A stretch of DNA of 64,000 nt from the NCBI RefSeq assembly GCF_900115925.1, contig NZ_FOYF01000001.1:496001-560000 (forward strand). Reading direction: 5' to 3'. Positions 37,090 to 45,220 of this stretch are shown in pieces. Position numbers and translations under genes: made by a program. The notes under the pieces were generated by a model. That model worked only from the letters and a program-made list of their open reading frames with translations. It made no database searches and had not been told where the DNA came from. Numbering within the stretch: position 1 is the stretch's first letter; the number at the start of each line of letters is the position of its first letter. This DNA is from Bacillus sp. cl95 (GTDB lineage Bacteria > Bacillota > Bacilli > Bacillales > Cytobacillaceae).

Positions 37090-38175
37090 TTATTTTTCAA
37101 TGAAGTTTTGTGTATAATGCTTTCGATATACCCCAACACCGATATGGGTATATTCTTCATTTAGCAAGGATTCACGGTGCCCTCTGCTATTCATCCAACC
37201 TTCTACAACAGCTGGTGCGTCGGTATAATTTGCAGCAATATTTTCGCCAGCTATTTTATACGTGACATTGGCAGCTTCAAGTCGATCTGAAAGGCCTCCA
37301 TATTTTTGAGAATCATGCGAAAAGTCATCATTTTCTTCCATGTCCTTACTATGCCCATACGCAACTTCCGCCGTCTCTTCATCCCAGACTAAAGGCTTAA
37401 GCTTATGGCGAAGCCTTACGATATTTGTCAAATCATAAATTTGATTCGCATTTGCTTTTTCAATTTCGGGCCACATTTCATCAGTGATCTCGTCTGCTAA
37501 TAGCAATTCACCTCGATAAATCATTTCGTATGGGCGCTGCTTTATCAAGGTCGGAGAATCAAGGAAACGGACACTCGATAACTTTCCAGTAAATTTATCA
37601 ATATAAGCTTGCGCAAAAATATCTCCAAGCTTGATAAGCGGTCGCATATTTACATCCGTATCGTTTAACTCAAACTTATATGAGTTTCCTTTATAATCCA
37701 AGCTAATATTTGCATCAATAAATAGGTTTGCAAATAAGTCTTCAACTGATTGGCCAATTTTAAAAGGAGTTGCATTTGCATTTGCTCCGATTACATACAG
37801 CGTAACAATTTTATTATTTTCAACACCTACCTGCACATAATGCTCAGGGGTTTGATTGTATATATACCATTCATATCCATAGACCGATGGATCAATACGA
37901 AGAGGTTTTCCCAGTGTCTTCTCTAATACATCTTTATTTTTACCAATAAGGACAGAAAGCCCTTCTTTCGGTCGGTCAGGTACACCATAACCCGCTGTCT
38001 CTTTTTGGGAAATGGGAGATTGCTTCTCTAATTGAGCAGGAGAATTTTCATTAACTAAAATGTCATTTTCATTATCTTCTATCAGATTGAGTAAAAATCC
38101 GGCCGCCAAAAATACGGCTAATAATATAAGAATACGTATAAGTGCGCGCAGAAATGATCCTCCCTTCTTCTGCAT
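37090..38175 (-). CDS. ylbC: YlbC: CAP-domain protein with CAP-associated N-terminal domain
   Basis: A 361-residue exported or membrane-anchored protein. It has one hydrophobic segment (residues 9-26), then a CAP-associated domain (about 70-210, LIGKNKDVLEKTLGKPLR). The CAP/SCP-like domain follows at 240-361: LTNIVRLRHKLKPLVWDEET, AYGHSKDMEENDDFSHD, AGENIAANY and NSRGHRESLLNEEYTHIGVG. The CAP histidines and glutamates are present. Function unknown; YlbC relatives are linked to the cell surface and sporulation. ATG 38175 has only a weak AGAAG upstream, while a GGGAGG lies just inside the gene, so the start is uncertain. Confidence 0.88.
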   Translation of the reverse strand: MQKKGGSFLRALIRILILLAVFLAAGFLLNLIEDNENDILVNENSPAQLEKQSPISQKETAGYGVPDRPKEGLSVLIGKNKDVLEKTLGKPLRIDPSVYGYEWYIYNQTPEHYVQVGVENNKIVTLYVIGANANATPFKIGQSVEDLFANLFIDANISLDYKGNSYKFELNDTDVNMRPLIKLGDIFAQAYIDKFTGKLSSVRFLDSPTLIKQRPYEMIYRGELLLADEITDEMWPEIEKANANQIYDLTNIVRLRHKLKPLVWDEETAEVAYGHSKDMEENDDFSHDSQKYGGLSDRLEAANVTYKIAGENIAANYTDAPAVVEGWMNSRGHRESLLNEEYTHIGVGVYRKHYTQNFIEK

Positions 38176-38310
38176 CTTCTATCATCATATGTGCATGTTA
38201 AAATTATTATATCATCAATAACTTTCATTTTAATAGTGAGAGTGATTTAAAATGAAAATGATGCAAAAAATGTTCTCTTCAGAACTTCTCTGCATCACCC
38301 TTTTTGACAT

Positions 38311-38486
38311 AGGCTCTTTTCGTAAACTTTGTTATTGGAACAAGAAAAAGCCAACTGTTAGGCTTTTTCTATACTGAAACCAAAAGAGTTTAGCGTTTAG
38401 AATTTCATTTTGAGGAATAGACACGAAATAAGAATTTATACTTGTTGTATCATTCTTAAAAGCAACACTCACTGCGATAACAACCT
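38311..38486 (-). repeat. Family B inverted-repeat element, copy 4
   Basis: 176 bp, reverse orientation relative to copies 2 and 3. It begins AGGCTCTTTTCGTAAACTTTG and ends CACTGCGATAACAACCT, with the internal AGAAAAAGCC/GGCTTTTTCT hairpin shared with copy 2. It lies between ylbC and ylbB, 7 bp from the ylbB stop, and accounts for over half of the 318-bp gap; the rest is A+T-rich with no gene. Confidence 0.85.
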
Positions 38487-38493
38487 TTAAATA

Positions 38494-38925
38494 CTATTGA
38501 AGGCCACCATAGTTAGATTCAGATATTTCTGATAGTGCTTCCTGTGCCTGATCATCTGTCAAATGGTGCACTGCTAAATCACCAAGTGAAACAATTCCTA
38601 CTAACTTACCTTGCTCCACAACGGGTAGTCGACGGATTTGATGCTCTGCCATTAATTTTACAGCATCCTCGCTTGTAGCGTCTGAAGATATTGTATAAAG
38701 TTCTTTACTCATAATTGTTTCCACTTTTGAAGATGCAGGATGTTTCTCGGCTATGCACCTTGTTACAATATCCCTATCCGTAATCACGCCTACCAATTTT
38801 TCACCATCTAAAATTGGAATAGCACCAACATTTAATTCCTTCATCTTTACGGCCACTTCGAAGACGTTATCCAATAGGGTACAGTGGTCTACATCAGTTG
38901 TCATAATTTCTTTAACTTGAGTCAT
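38494..38925 (-). CDS. ylbB: CBS-domain protein YlbB
   Basis: A 143-residue protein with two CBS repeats (residues ~8-60 and ~72-125: IPILDGEKLVGVITDRDIVT and LPVVEQGKLVGIVSLGDLAV), which usually bind adenosyl ligands. Partner and ligand unknown. I start it at ATG 38925, with GGAGGAGG 7 bases upstream; the frame runs 39 codons further without support. Divergent from ylbA. Confidence 0.92.
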   Translation of the reverse strand: MTQVKEIMTTDVDHCTLLDNVFEVAVKMKELNVGAIPILDGEKLVGVITDRDIVTRCIAEKHPASSKVETIMSKELYTISSDATSEDAVKLMAEHQIRRLPVVEQGKLVGIVSLGDLAVHHLTDDQAQEALSEISESNYGGLQ

Positions 38926-39172
38926 GGAAATCCTCCTCCAATATTTTGAAGTAATGAAAAATGTTTTTTCACCGATAGGATTTCCTATCAATTTTAGATT
39001 ATTCCCTTCGTATGGATGATTACATTTAAGAACATTTTTCAATGAATTTACATTACATCTCTTATTTCATTGCAAGTTTAATCTTTTTCTACTATTATTA
39101 GAATTGAAATAATATGCCTGCATCCTTTTTTATAAAGGCAAGGCAATGGCGTTTTGCAGGAGGGACATATTC

Positions 39173-39532
39173 ATGAAGTTTGAAAATACTGGTATCGAAA
39201 ATATGAAGGCTGACCTAAATCGTCTTGATGAAGTGATGCTTGATTACGGTCTAGTGCGTGAAGGTCAATGGGACTATGAGCGCGTTACATACGATCGTAA
39301 GTTTGAATTAAAAGAAGGTGTATTTTACCTTCGCCTTCGTGGTTATGCTGTTGAAGGTGACATCGGCGCACACCGTGCTGTCATTCAATTGATGACTCCT
39401 TTATTAGGCAAACATTATTATCCACATGGCGTTGAATACGGCGATGGAGAAAAATTCCCAAGTAGCCTTGTAAGTCAATGTCAAAAAATCATTGCTGATG
39501 TTACAAAAGAAATCGAAAAATTTTCCATTTAA
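39173..39532 (+). CDS. ylbA: YlbA, YugN-like family protein
   Basis: A 119-residue protein of the YugN-like family, function unknown. It has MKFENTGIENMKADLNRLDE at the start, EGVFYLRLRGYAVEGDIGAH in the middle and LLGKHYYPHGVEYGDGEKFP near the end. Start ATG 39173 follows GCAGGAGGGAC. Divergent from ylbB; last of the ylb series in this direction. Confidence 0.88.
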   Translation: MKFENTGIENMKADLNRLDEVMLDYGLVREGQWDYERVTYDRKFELKEGVFYLRLRGYAVEGDIGAHRAVIQLMTPLLGKHYYPHGVEYGDGEKFPSSLVSQCQKIIADVTKEIEKFSI

Positions 39533-39534
39533 GT

Positions 39535-39575
39535 CAAAAGACGCATGAAATTCATGCGTCTTTTGCTTTTTTTTT
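39535..39575 (+). terminator. Terminator after ylbA
   Basis: AAAAGACGCATGAA-TTCATGCGTCTTTT stem followed by GCTTTTTTTTT on the plus strand. The stop codon of the converging gene at 39552 lies inside the stem. Confidence 0.85.
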
Positions 39576-39914
39576 AAGTATTTTTTTGATACACAGTTGA
39601 ATATTTTGTAGCTCATATCCGGTTAAGTTCTTTACATCTTCATAAATACAACTTTGTAAATGGCTTGCTTGTTGAATCATCCCGTCCATTCTAAAAGCTT
39701 CGAGGTTCAATTTAACCCTAACTTTCGAATCTTCAATATCAACGACAAGGCTTGGAAAAAGAGAAAATCCCCCAATCCTTTCATCGCTGAATTTCTTCGC
39801 CGCTCTAAAATAATCTTGATGATTCAAATTTGATTTAATAATAATGGAAATGATATGTTTGAGTGCAAGTTCGGATTCGCTGTTCTGATGTTTTCTTAAG
39901 ACCAACGCCCTCAC
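39552..39914 (-). CDS. Hypothetical protein, weakly Asp23/Gls24-like
   Basis: A 120-residue soluble protein. The last half (VKLNLEAFRMDGMIQQASHL then IYEDVKNLTGYELQNIQLCI) resembles the end of Asp23/Gls24-type proteins, where a strand and helix lead into a TGlxVxxVxv motif. That relation is only suggestive. Convergent with ylbA. Function unknown. Confidence 0.6.
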   Translation of the reverse strand: MRALVLRKHQNSESELALKHIISIIIKSNLNHQDYFRAAKKFSDERIGGFSLFPSLVVDIEDSKVRVKLNLEAFRMDGMIQQASHLQSCIYEDVKNLTGYELQNIQLCIKKILKKKAKDA

Positions 39915-40039
39915 CTCATCCTTTTCCGTTCAAAAACTTTTATTGTTTATTTTAGTAAATGCATACTATAATTTAAATGTTAACAAACTTTCAAATTATT
40001 TCATTGAATGATAGATTAGCTTTTGAAAGGAGCGGACCA

Positions 40040-41098
40040 TTGACTCAATATGTTTCTAAACGAATAATCATGATTGCTTTGTTTGCGGTTCTTACTGCAT
40101 TTGTATTTTACTTTGTTCTACCAGTTTCCGTACCTCTGTTAGCGGCCTTTTTTACAGCAGTGATTTTGGAACCACTCGTAAAATCTGTGCAATCCAGGTT
40201 TAACCTTCAGAGGAAAATCTCAGTTTTGATCGTCTTTATTTCTTTCTTGCTGCTATTTGCACTTGGTGGGTATTTTATTACTACCAAAGTTATTACCGAG
40301 GCAATAAAGTTAGTGGAAAATGGACCAATATATATTAGTGAGATATCTAGAGAATGGTATGCATTTGAGAGACGTATTTCATCAGCAACTGAATCACTCC
40401 CTAAAGAAGTTCTGGTGGAGATAAGTAACCATGTAGAAGGTTTTTTGAATAACACAAGAAACGAACTTGTAAACTATATAAACATCACTAATGTAAAAAC
40501 ACTATTAACTAACATTCCTAATTATTTAGTTAGTTTTCTCGTTTACTTAATAGCTTTATTTTTATTCTTGCTCGATATTCCACGCTTAAATGCAGGAGTA
40601 CATAAGTATCTGAAAGAACGTACTGCTGACCAAGTCAATTTTATGGCGTCACGATTATCCTACGTAGTACTGGGATCTTTAAAAGCACAATTTTTGGTAA
40701 GTGCAATTATTTTTTTCATTTCCCTGTTTGCCCTTATTTTTATATCACCAGAAATTGCACTTGTAATGGCCTTTTTCATAGCAGTGGTTGACTTCATTCC
40801 TATTTTCGGCTCAGTTGTACTTCTAGGACCATGGTCTTTATTTCATTTTGTAACAGGCGATATTGCTTTTGGAACAAAGCTTGCTGTCCTAGCAATTGTC
40901 CTGATTATGGTCAGAAGGATTGTTGAGCCCAAAGTAATGGGAAGCCACATCGGCCTTTCCGCCTTAGCTACTCTTGTAGCAATGTACTTAGGTTTAAAGA
41001 TATTTGGCTTCATAGGCTTCTTATTAGGACCACTCATCATCATTGCATACAACTCTGCGAAAGAAGCAGGAATCATCAAAATAAGTTTTAAGATTTAA
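40040..41098 (+). CDS. AI-2E family permease, YtvI-like sporulation membrane protein
   Basis: A 352-residue polytopic protein of the AI-2E transporter superfamily with 7-8 membrane segments: two near the N-terminus (IIMIALFAVLTAFVFYFV, VPLLAAFFTAVILEPLV), a hydrophilic stretch (residues ~95-150), then the rest, with VDFIPIFGSVVLLGPWS and SALATLVAMYLGLKIFGFIG. It resembles B. subtilis YtvI, annotated as a sporulation membrane protein. The start is TTG 40040 (LTQYVSKRI), with AAAGGAG upstream; the extra 21 codons in the longer frame are unsupported. Confidence 0.85.
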   Translation: MTQYVSKRIIMIALFAVLTAFVFYFVLPVSVPLLAAFFTAVILEPLVKSVQSRFNLQRKISVLIVFISFLLLFALGGYFITTKVITEAIKLVENGPIYISEISREWYAFERRISSATESLPKEVLVEISNHVEGFLNNTRNELVNYINITNVKTLLTNIPNYLVSFLVYLIALFLFLLDIPRLNAGVHKYLKERTADQVNFMASRLSYVVLGSLKAQFLVSAIIFFISLFALIFISPEIALVMAFFIAVVDFIPIFGSVVLLGPWSLFHFVTGDIAFGTKLAVLAIVLIMVRRIVEPKVMGSHIGLSALATLVAMYLGLKIFGFIGFLLGPLIIIAYNSAKEAGIIKISFKI

Positions 41099-41133
41099 AA
41101 AATGGACACCATGAATATGGTGTCCATTTTTTG
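41097..41133. terminator. Bidirectional terminator between the YtvI-like and Eis-like genes
   Basis: AATGGACACCAT and ATGGTGTCCATT form a 12-bp stem with A/T runs on both flanks, between convergent genes. Confidence 0.9.
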
Positions 41134-41140
41134 CTTGTAT

Positions 41141-42313
41141 TTAGAAAAAATCATAAAAGAAAGATTTACTTGAAGGGATCATCTTTTCAAGATGTTCAAT
41201 TTCTTTCATATTCCCTGTTAATCTTCCGATTTCATACAACTCCATAGGCCGTTTGTATCCAAAAATAATTGCCGTTAAAGAATTAATATCCATGCTTATT
41301 CCTTTTTGAGGAGGATGGGCACATGCAGAACCTGGTTTATCTTTAAAAACTTTAACTCCATCTTCACTAATCATGTAGGTTCCGTTATTCCATGGGGCGT
41401 ATTGATCCTCCAAGTGAATAAAAAGATTCTCGCCTGTATTGACAAATGAAAATTTATTTAAACATGACTCTACATCTACTAATCTAGCCATAAAATATGG
41501 ATAAACTTCAGCTTGCAATTTAGGCGTGTGTAAACAATAAGGTAATATATCGTGGGTAGATAATAGTATCTGCACTTTTTCAACCATTGAATCGTGTTGA
41601 CAAATAAAGTTCCATAGTCCTCTTCTAGCCATATGATTAAGAGCCACGAATTCTTGTACATCCATCACTTTGTCCTTAACAGTATATAGTATATAACCGT
41701 CCATTTCACCAAGCTCGTTAGAATGCACTGCTATTGACTCCTCATGATAAATACTATTCATCCACCAATCATGGTCTCTGACAAGCATTCCATTGAAGCC
41801 TAAAGAATATTTTCTGTATACTTCTTCGATCGCAGAAGAGTGGGTGTTTTTATTATATCTTTTTACCATACCAATCGAAGGAGGCAGCATTTTTAACTTA
41901 TCTCGTGTAATCACGACTTTCTTGTGATCAACAAAAATCTCCCACCCATACCTTCTGTAAAAGCCAATATCAAAAGGATGAAGTAATGAAACAATTTCTC
42001 CATGGTCCTTCATATCTTTTAAAGAAGCTGAAACTAACTCTCGGACATAGCCATTTCTGCGATACTCTGGATAGGTCGCTACACCGGCTAATCCACCCAT
42101 TTTCCATTCTTCTTGTCCTATGACCACTGTTAAAGGAATAATATGAAGCTTTGCTGCCAACTGGTTCTGCTCCCGTATTCCAAGTAAACGATGTTTATCT
42201 AGCATTTTTTTTCGTGACTCGATATCCTCATCAGGTATTTTATATTGAAAGGCATACATTGATAATTTCATGCTATCTACATAATCTGATTCATTTAAGC
42301 GCTTAATTTCCAC
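41141..42313 (-). CDS. Eis-like GNAT acetyltransferase with SCP2-like C-terminal domain
   Basis: A 390-residue protein with two GNAT domains and a sterol-carrier-type C-terminus, the Eis architecture. The acetyl-CoA loop is in GVATYPEYRRNGYVRELVSA near residue 78, followed by LLHPFDIGFYRRYGWEIF. The C-terminus includes EIGRLTGNMKEIEHLEKMIP. Family members acetylate aminoglycosides or proteins, but no substrate can be named. I start it at GTG 42313, with AGGAG 8 bases upstream; a GTG at 42322 overlaps the AGGAG and is less likely. Confidence 0.85.
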   Translation of the reverse strand: MEIKRLNESDYVDSMKLSMYAFQYKIPDEDIESRKKMLDKHRLLGIREQNQLAAKLHIIPLTVVIGQEEWKMGGLAGVATYPEYRRNGYVRELVSASLKDMKDHGEIVSLLHPFDIGFYRRYGWEIFVDHKKVVITRDKLKMLPPSIGMVKRYNKNTHSSAIEEVYRKYSLGFNGMLVRDHDWWMNSIYHEESIAVHSNELGEMDGYILYTVKDKVMDVQEFVALNHMARRGLWNFICQHDSMVEKVQILLSTHDILPYCLHTPKLQAEVYPYFMARLVDVESCLNKFSFVNTGENLFIHLEDQYAPWNNGTYMISEDGVKVFKDKPGSACAHPPQKGISMDINSLTAIIFGYKRPMELYEIGRLTGNMKEIEHLEKMIPSSKSFFYDFF

Positions 42314-42420
42314 ATTGTTCACTCCTGCATAAGAATTTCAATCTATTTTACCTTCGATTAATCTTTCAGAATTCCTTCTTAATCCATGGAAAATAAGTTG
42401 TTAAATGATTTATGTAATGT

Positions 42421-42450
42421 AAAAAAGAGAGCACCGTTTCGGTCTCTCTC
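42421..42450 (-). terminator. Terminator after ctaM
   Basis: GAGAG...ACCG-AAA-CGGT...CTCTC stem followed by TTTTTT on the minus strand, adjacent to the ctaM stop. Confidence 0.8.
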
Positions 42451-42451
42451 A

Positions 42452-42919
42452 TTATCCACCAATGATGGCTTTTATGACTGAAGTCGTGTCTCCGCCTTTG
42501 TAGAAGACGTAAAGCAATAGATAAACAGCTACACCCGTAATCGCTGTAAAGAACCAAATGACGCTTGTGACCGGTCCAAGTTTACGGTGTTTAGCTAGTT
42601 TATTACTGAATCCTGTAAGGAGCGTAACAATCCCAAAAATGGCCCCTGTGGTTGCAAGGGTAATATGAAAAATTAAAAACACTGTATAGTAAATCTTAAT
42701 AGATTCTGGGCCACCAAAGGAAGTATTTCCGATGAAAATAGTTCTGCTGGCATAAATCAGAAAGAAAATCAGTGCAAATACTGCTGCCGCGATCATTGTT
42801 CTTTTATGTGCTTCAATATTTCTTTTTCGTATTTGCGCCCAGCCTATTGCAACTGTAATGGCGCTTAAAAGGATAAAAGTAGTACTGATTGTAGGTAAAA
42901 TAGGAACTGCGAAATTCAT
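42452..42919 (-). CDS. ctaM: DUF420 family membrane protein, CtaM-like oxidase assembly factor
   Basis: A 155-residue protein with five predicted membrane segments (about residues 9-27, 41-58, 79-100, 118-140 region). His residues are at EAHKRTM, FHITLATTG and KHRKLG. DUF420 proteins in Bacillus and Staphylococcus (CtaM/YozB) take part in heme-copper oxidase assembly. Its place next to ctaG supports that role; in B. subtilis yozB lies elsewhere. Start ATG 42919 follows GTGAGGATGC. Confidence 0.78.
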   Translation of the reverse strand: MNFAVPILPTISTTFILLSAITVAIGWAQIRKRNIEAHKRTMIAAAVFALIFFLIYASRTIFIGNTSFGGPESIKIYYTVFLIFHITLATTGAIFGIVTLLTGFSNKLAKHRKLGPVTSVIWFFTAITGVAVYLLLYVFYKGGDTTSVIKAIIGG

Positions 42920-43028
42920 CTTGCATCCTCACTCTCTTCTGTGGTTCTAAACTAGTGATCCTATATGATTTTAGCATACGAATCAATATTATGTATAAAA
43001 TAGAAGTACACAATCAAACACCGAACAA

Positions 43029-43078
43029 ATGTCCTCTATGAAATAAGGTCAATATCTTTCATTTTCAAAAGAGGACAT
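43029..43078. repeat. Inverted repeat between ctaG and ctaM
   Basis: ATGTCCTCT and AGAGGACAT are perfect 9-bp inverted repeats 32 bases apart, with further internal ATGAAA/TTTCAT pairing. No T-run follows, so it is not a clear terminator. It resembles neither family A nor family B. Confidence 0.6.
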
Positions 43079-43096
43079 CTGTCTATAAAATTTGCA

Positions 43097-44005
43097 TTAT
43101 TCTATAATAGTCGGTTGAATTCGTGACTTGGCTAATTCAAGTTCAGTCTCTTCTTGTTCTTGACGATACCAACTGAAGAAAATTTGAGCCAAAATCACTC
43201 CATAGACGATCTCCTGGATAATCTTCATCACAACTCCACCGAGTCTTTGATCTTCTAGCAATGACATAGAATTGAACATTTCCGGACCACTTAATTCTAA
43301 GCCAGCGAGCATAGATGGTGGAACACATAACTTAAGCGCTTCTGCCCATGCTTGTGGGTCAGAGTAGGTTTGATACATTGGATTGTCTGCAAAAATAATT
43401 AATCCACATGCAGGCGTAAGTAGAACACCACTAGCAAAGACATAACCCACCTTTTTTAATCCATTCAGAGTTTGATACTCCTTTAAACTATTCAATAATG
43501 GCCACCACATAAAAAGGGCTAATAAGAATAATGCACCTGTATACAATGCATGTAGCCACATATCTTGTTTAACAAAATCAAAAACTAATGGGATATGGTA
43601 AATAGAAAAAATACCGTTAAAAAGAATCAAGGCAATAAGTGGTTTCGTAAAGAATCTAAAAGTCTTGTTAATGATATTATTTTTCAACATTCTTCTCCAC
43701 AACCAATGCGGCACCGCTGCAATCAAAAGCGGTGGAATGACCAAATATAAAACAGCCATTTGAATCATATGGGCATAAAACATTAGATGCCCCATTAAGT
43801 CAATAGGAGATCCTTTGACTACATATATCAAAACCATTGAAACAAGAAACAATATTCCCTCTTTATTCTTCAAAGGCTCACTGTCGCTATAGCGCAATCT
43901 ATATTTTACTGTAAGTAGAAAATACCCTACGGAAATCAATGTGAGGACTATAAAGAAATATGGGCTCCATAAAGCTCGGAATCCGAACATACCTAAGTCA
44001 AGCAA
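43097..44005 (-). CDS. ctaG: Cytochrome c oxidase assembly factor CtaG
   Basis: CtaG is a membrane copper-insertion factor for caa3 oxidase. The 302-residue protein has seven or more membrane helices and the family pattern FGFRALWSPYFF near residue 6, MGHLMFYAHMIQMAVLYLVI near 79 (His-rich helix), QDMWLHALYTGALFL and LTPACGLIIFADNPMY. I prefer the TTG at 44005 (LLDLGMFGFRALW), with AGAGGTG upstream, because it gives the usual family length. The frame reaches 44086 without a Shine-Dalgarno. Confidence 0.88.
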   Translation of the reverse strand: MLDLGMFGFRALWSPYFFIVLTLISVGYFLLTVKYRLRYSDSEPLKNKEGILFLVSMVLIYVVKGSPIDLMGHLMFYAHMIQMAVLYLVIPPLLIAAVPHWLWRRMLKNNIINKTFRFFTKPLIALILFNGIFSIYHIPLVFDFVKQDMWLHALYTGALFLLALFMWWPLLNSLKEYQTLNGLKKVGYVFASGVLLTPACGLIIFADNPMYQTYSDPQAWAEALKLCVPPSMLAGLELSGPEMFNSMSLLEDQRLGGVVMKIIQEIVYGVILAQIFFSWYRQEQEETELELAKSRIQPTIIE

Positions 44006-44175
44006 ATAAAACACCTCTTCTATTAGAATGTTACTTTCATTATACTCTTGGTTCATGATAGAGGCAAAGAAGTGAACTATTTCCAAATAATAAAAATAAC
44101 TACTAAAAATCAGATAGTGTCACCCATGTGAATCCAGCTAATTATCTGAAATTCACTTGTACAGAATATTCTTGA

Positions 44176-44217
44176 GCAAAAAAAGAAAATCGACTAATAG
44201 CCGATTTTCTTTTTGAC
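44176..44217. terminator. Terminator after ctaF
   Basis: GAAAATCG and CGATTTTC pair around about 9 bases, flanked on both sides by A/T runs. It ends the ctaCDEF transcript on the minus strand and lies upstream of ctaG. Confidence 0.85.
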
Positions 44218-44250
44218 TGGTCTACTGTCCAGTAATAAATTACTTTTTAA

Positions 44251-44586
44251 TTACCACCAAATGATCGTCATGAACGCCCAAATAGTAACAAGTCCAACTA
44301 CTAATCCTGAGTAAAGGAATAAAGACGGTGCTTCATGACCTTTGTGGCTCATATGCATGAAGTAGTAAAGTTGGAAAATAACTTGAACGATGGCCAAAAG
44401 AATAATGAATGGAACTGTAAACCATCCAGAAAATCCTTCAATACCAACTGCTGCAAAAGCAACGAATGTTAAGAATAGCATCAAAGAGAATGAAACAAGT
44501 TGATATCTCATTTCTTCTTTACTCTTCTTGCGGCGATATTCAATGTCGACTCTTGGGTTACCTGAATTTAGTTGATGATCTGCCAT
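44251..44586 (-). CDS. ctaF: Cytochrome caa3 oxidase subunit IV
   Basis: COX4-type small subunit of 111 residues with three membrane segments (about residues 29-47, 50-72, 83-105) and a conserved LYYFMHMSHKGHEAP loop. It stabilises subunit I and the Cu site. Start ATG 44586, four bases after ctaE ends, so it is coupled. Last gene of ctaCDEF. Confidence 0.95.
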   Translation of the reverse strand: MADHQLNSGNPRVDIEYRRKKSKEEMRYQLVSFSLMLFLTFVAFAAVGIEGFSGWFTVPFIILLAIVQVIFQLYYFMHMSHKGHEAPSLFLYSGLVVGLVTIWAFMTIIWW

Positions 44587-44590
44587 CAGT

Positions 44591-45220
44591 TTATCCCACC
44601 ATTCCCATTAAATATACTACAGTGAAGATGAACACCCATACAACGTCAATGAAGTGCCAATATAGACTCGCTACATAGAACTTCGGTGCATTATAAAGGT
44701 TCAAGCCCCTCTTAGAGTTACGCACCATTAGAGTTGTAATCCAAAGTAAACCGAACGCAACGTGTCCACCATGGAAACCAACAAGTGTGTAGAATGCGGA
44801 TCCAAATGCACTACTATGAATTGTATGATGGAATTCATGAACATAGTGATTGAACTCGTAGACTTCTAACCCAAGGAACCCCGCACCTAAAAGTACTGTA
44901 ATCCCAAGCCAAAGTTGCATTTTCTTGAAATTGAAATTTTTCATATGATACATTGCATAAACGCTTGTTAATGAGCTTGTCAAAAGAAGCATAGTTGCAA
45001 CGAACACTAGAGGAAGTTCAAATAAATCTTTCGCTAAATGATGCTCAGCATTTGGTACTTTATCTTTTAGAGCAAGATAAGTTGCAAATAAGCAAGCAAA
45101 TAGAACCGTCTCTCCACCAAGGAAAAACCAAAAGCCCATAAACTTATTTTTTGCTTCAAGGGTCGCCTTTTCAGGCGCAGCAGGCCATGTTTCGATTGTG
45201 AATTTTTCTTCTGCGTGCAT
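44591..45220 (-). CDS. ctaE: Cytochrome caa3 oxidase subunit III
   Basis: A 209-residue COX3 protein with five membrane segments. Conserved regions are KNKFMGFWFFLGGETVLFAC near residue 24 and YTLVGFHGGHVAFGLLWITT near 147, then ASLYWHFIDVVWVFIFTVVY at the end (the COX3 signature). Its ATG overlaps the ctaD stop (TAATG). Only five helices, as normal for Bacillus. Confidence 0.97.
   Translation of the reverse strand: MHAEEKFTIETWPAAPEKATLEAKNKFMGFWFFLGGETVLFACLFATYLALKDKVPNAEHHLAKDLFELPLVFVATMLLLTSSLTSVYAMYHMKNFNFKKMQLWLGITVLLGAGFLGLEVYEFNHYVHEFHHTIHSSAFGSAFYTLVGFHGGHVAFGLLWITTLMVRNSKRGLNLYNAPKFYVASLYWHFIDVVWVFIFTVVYLMGMVG

Noticed and set aside
30974-38486. Possible CRISPR array from repeated sequences in the ylb region
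   Set aside because: Repeats are 150-180 bp, kilobases apart, inverted in part and without uniform spacers, so this is a dispersed repeat family.
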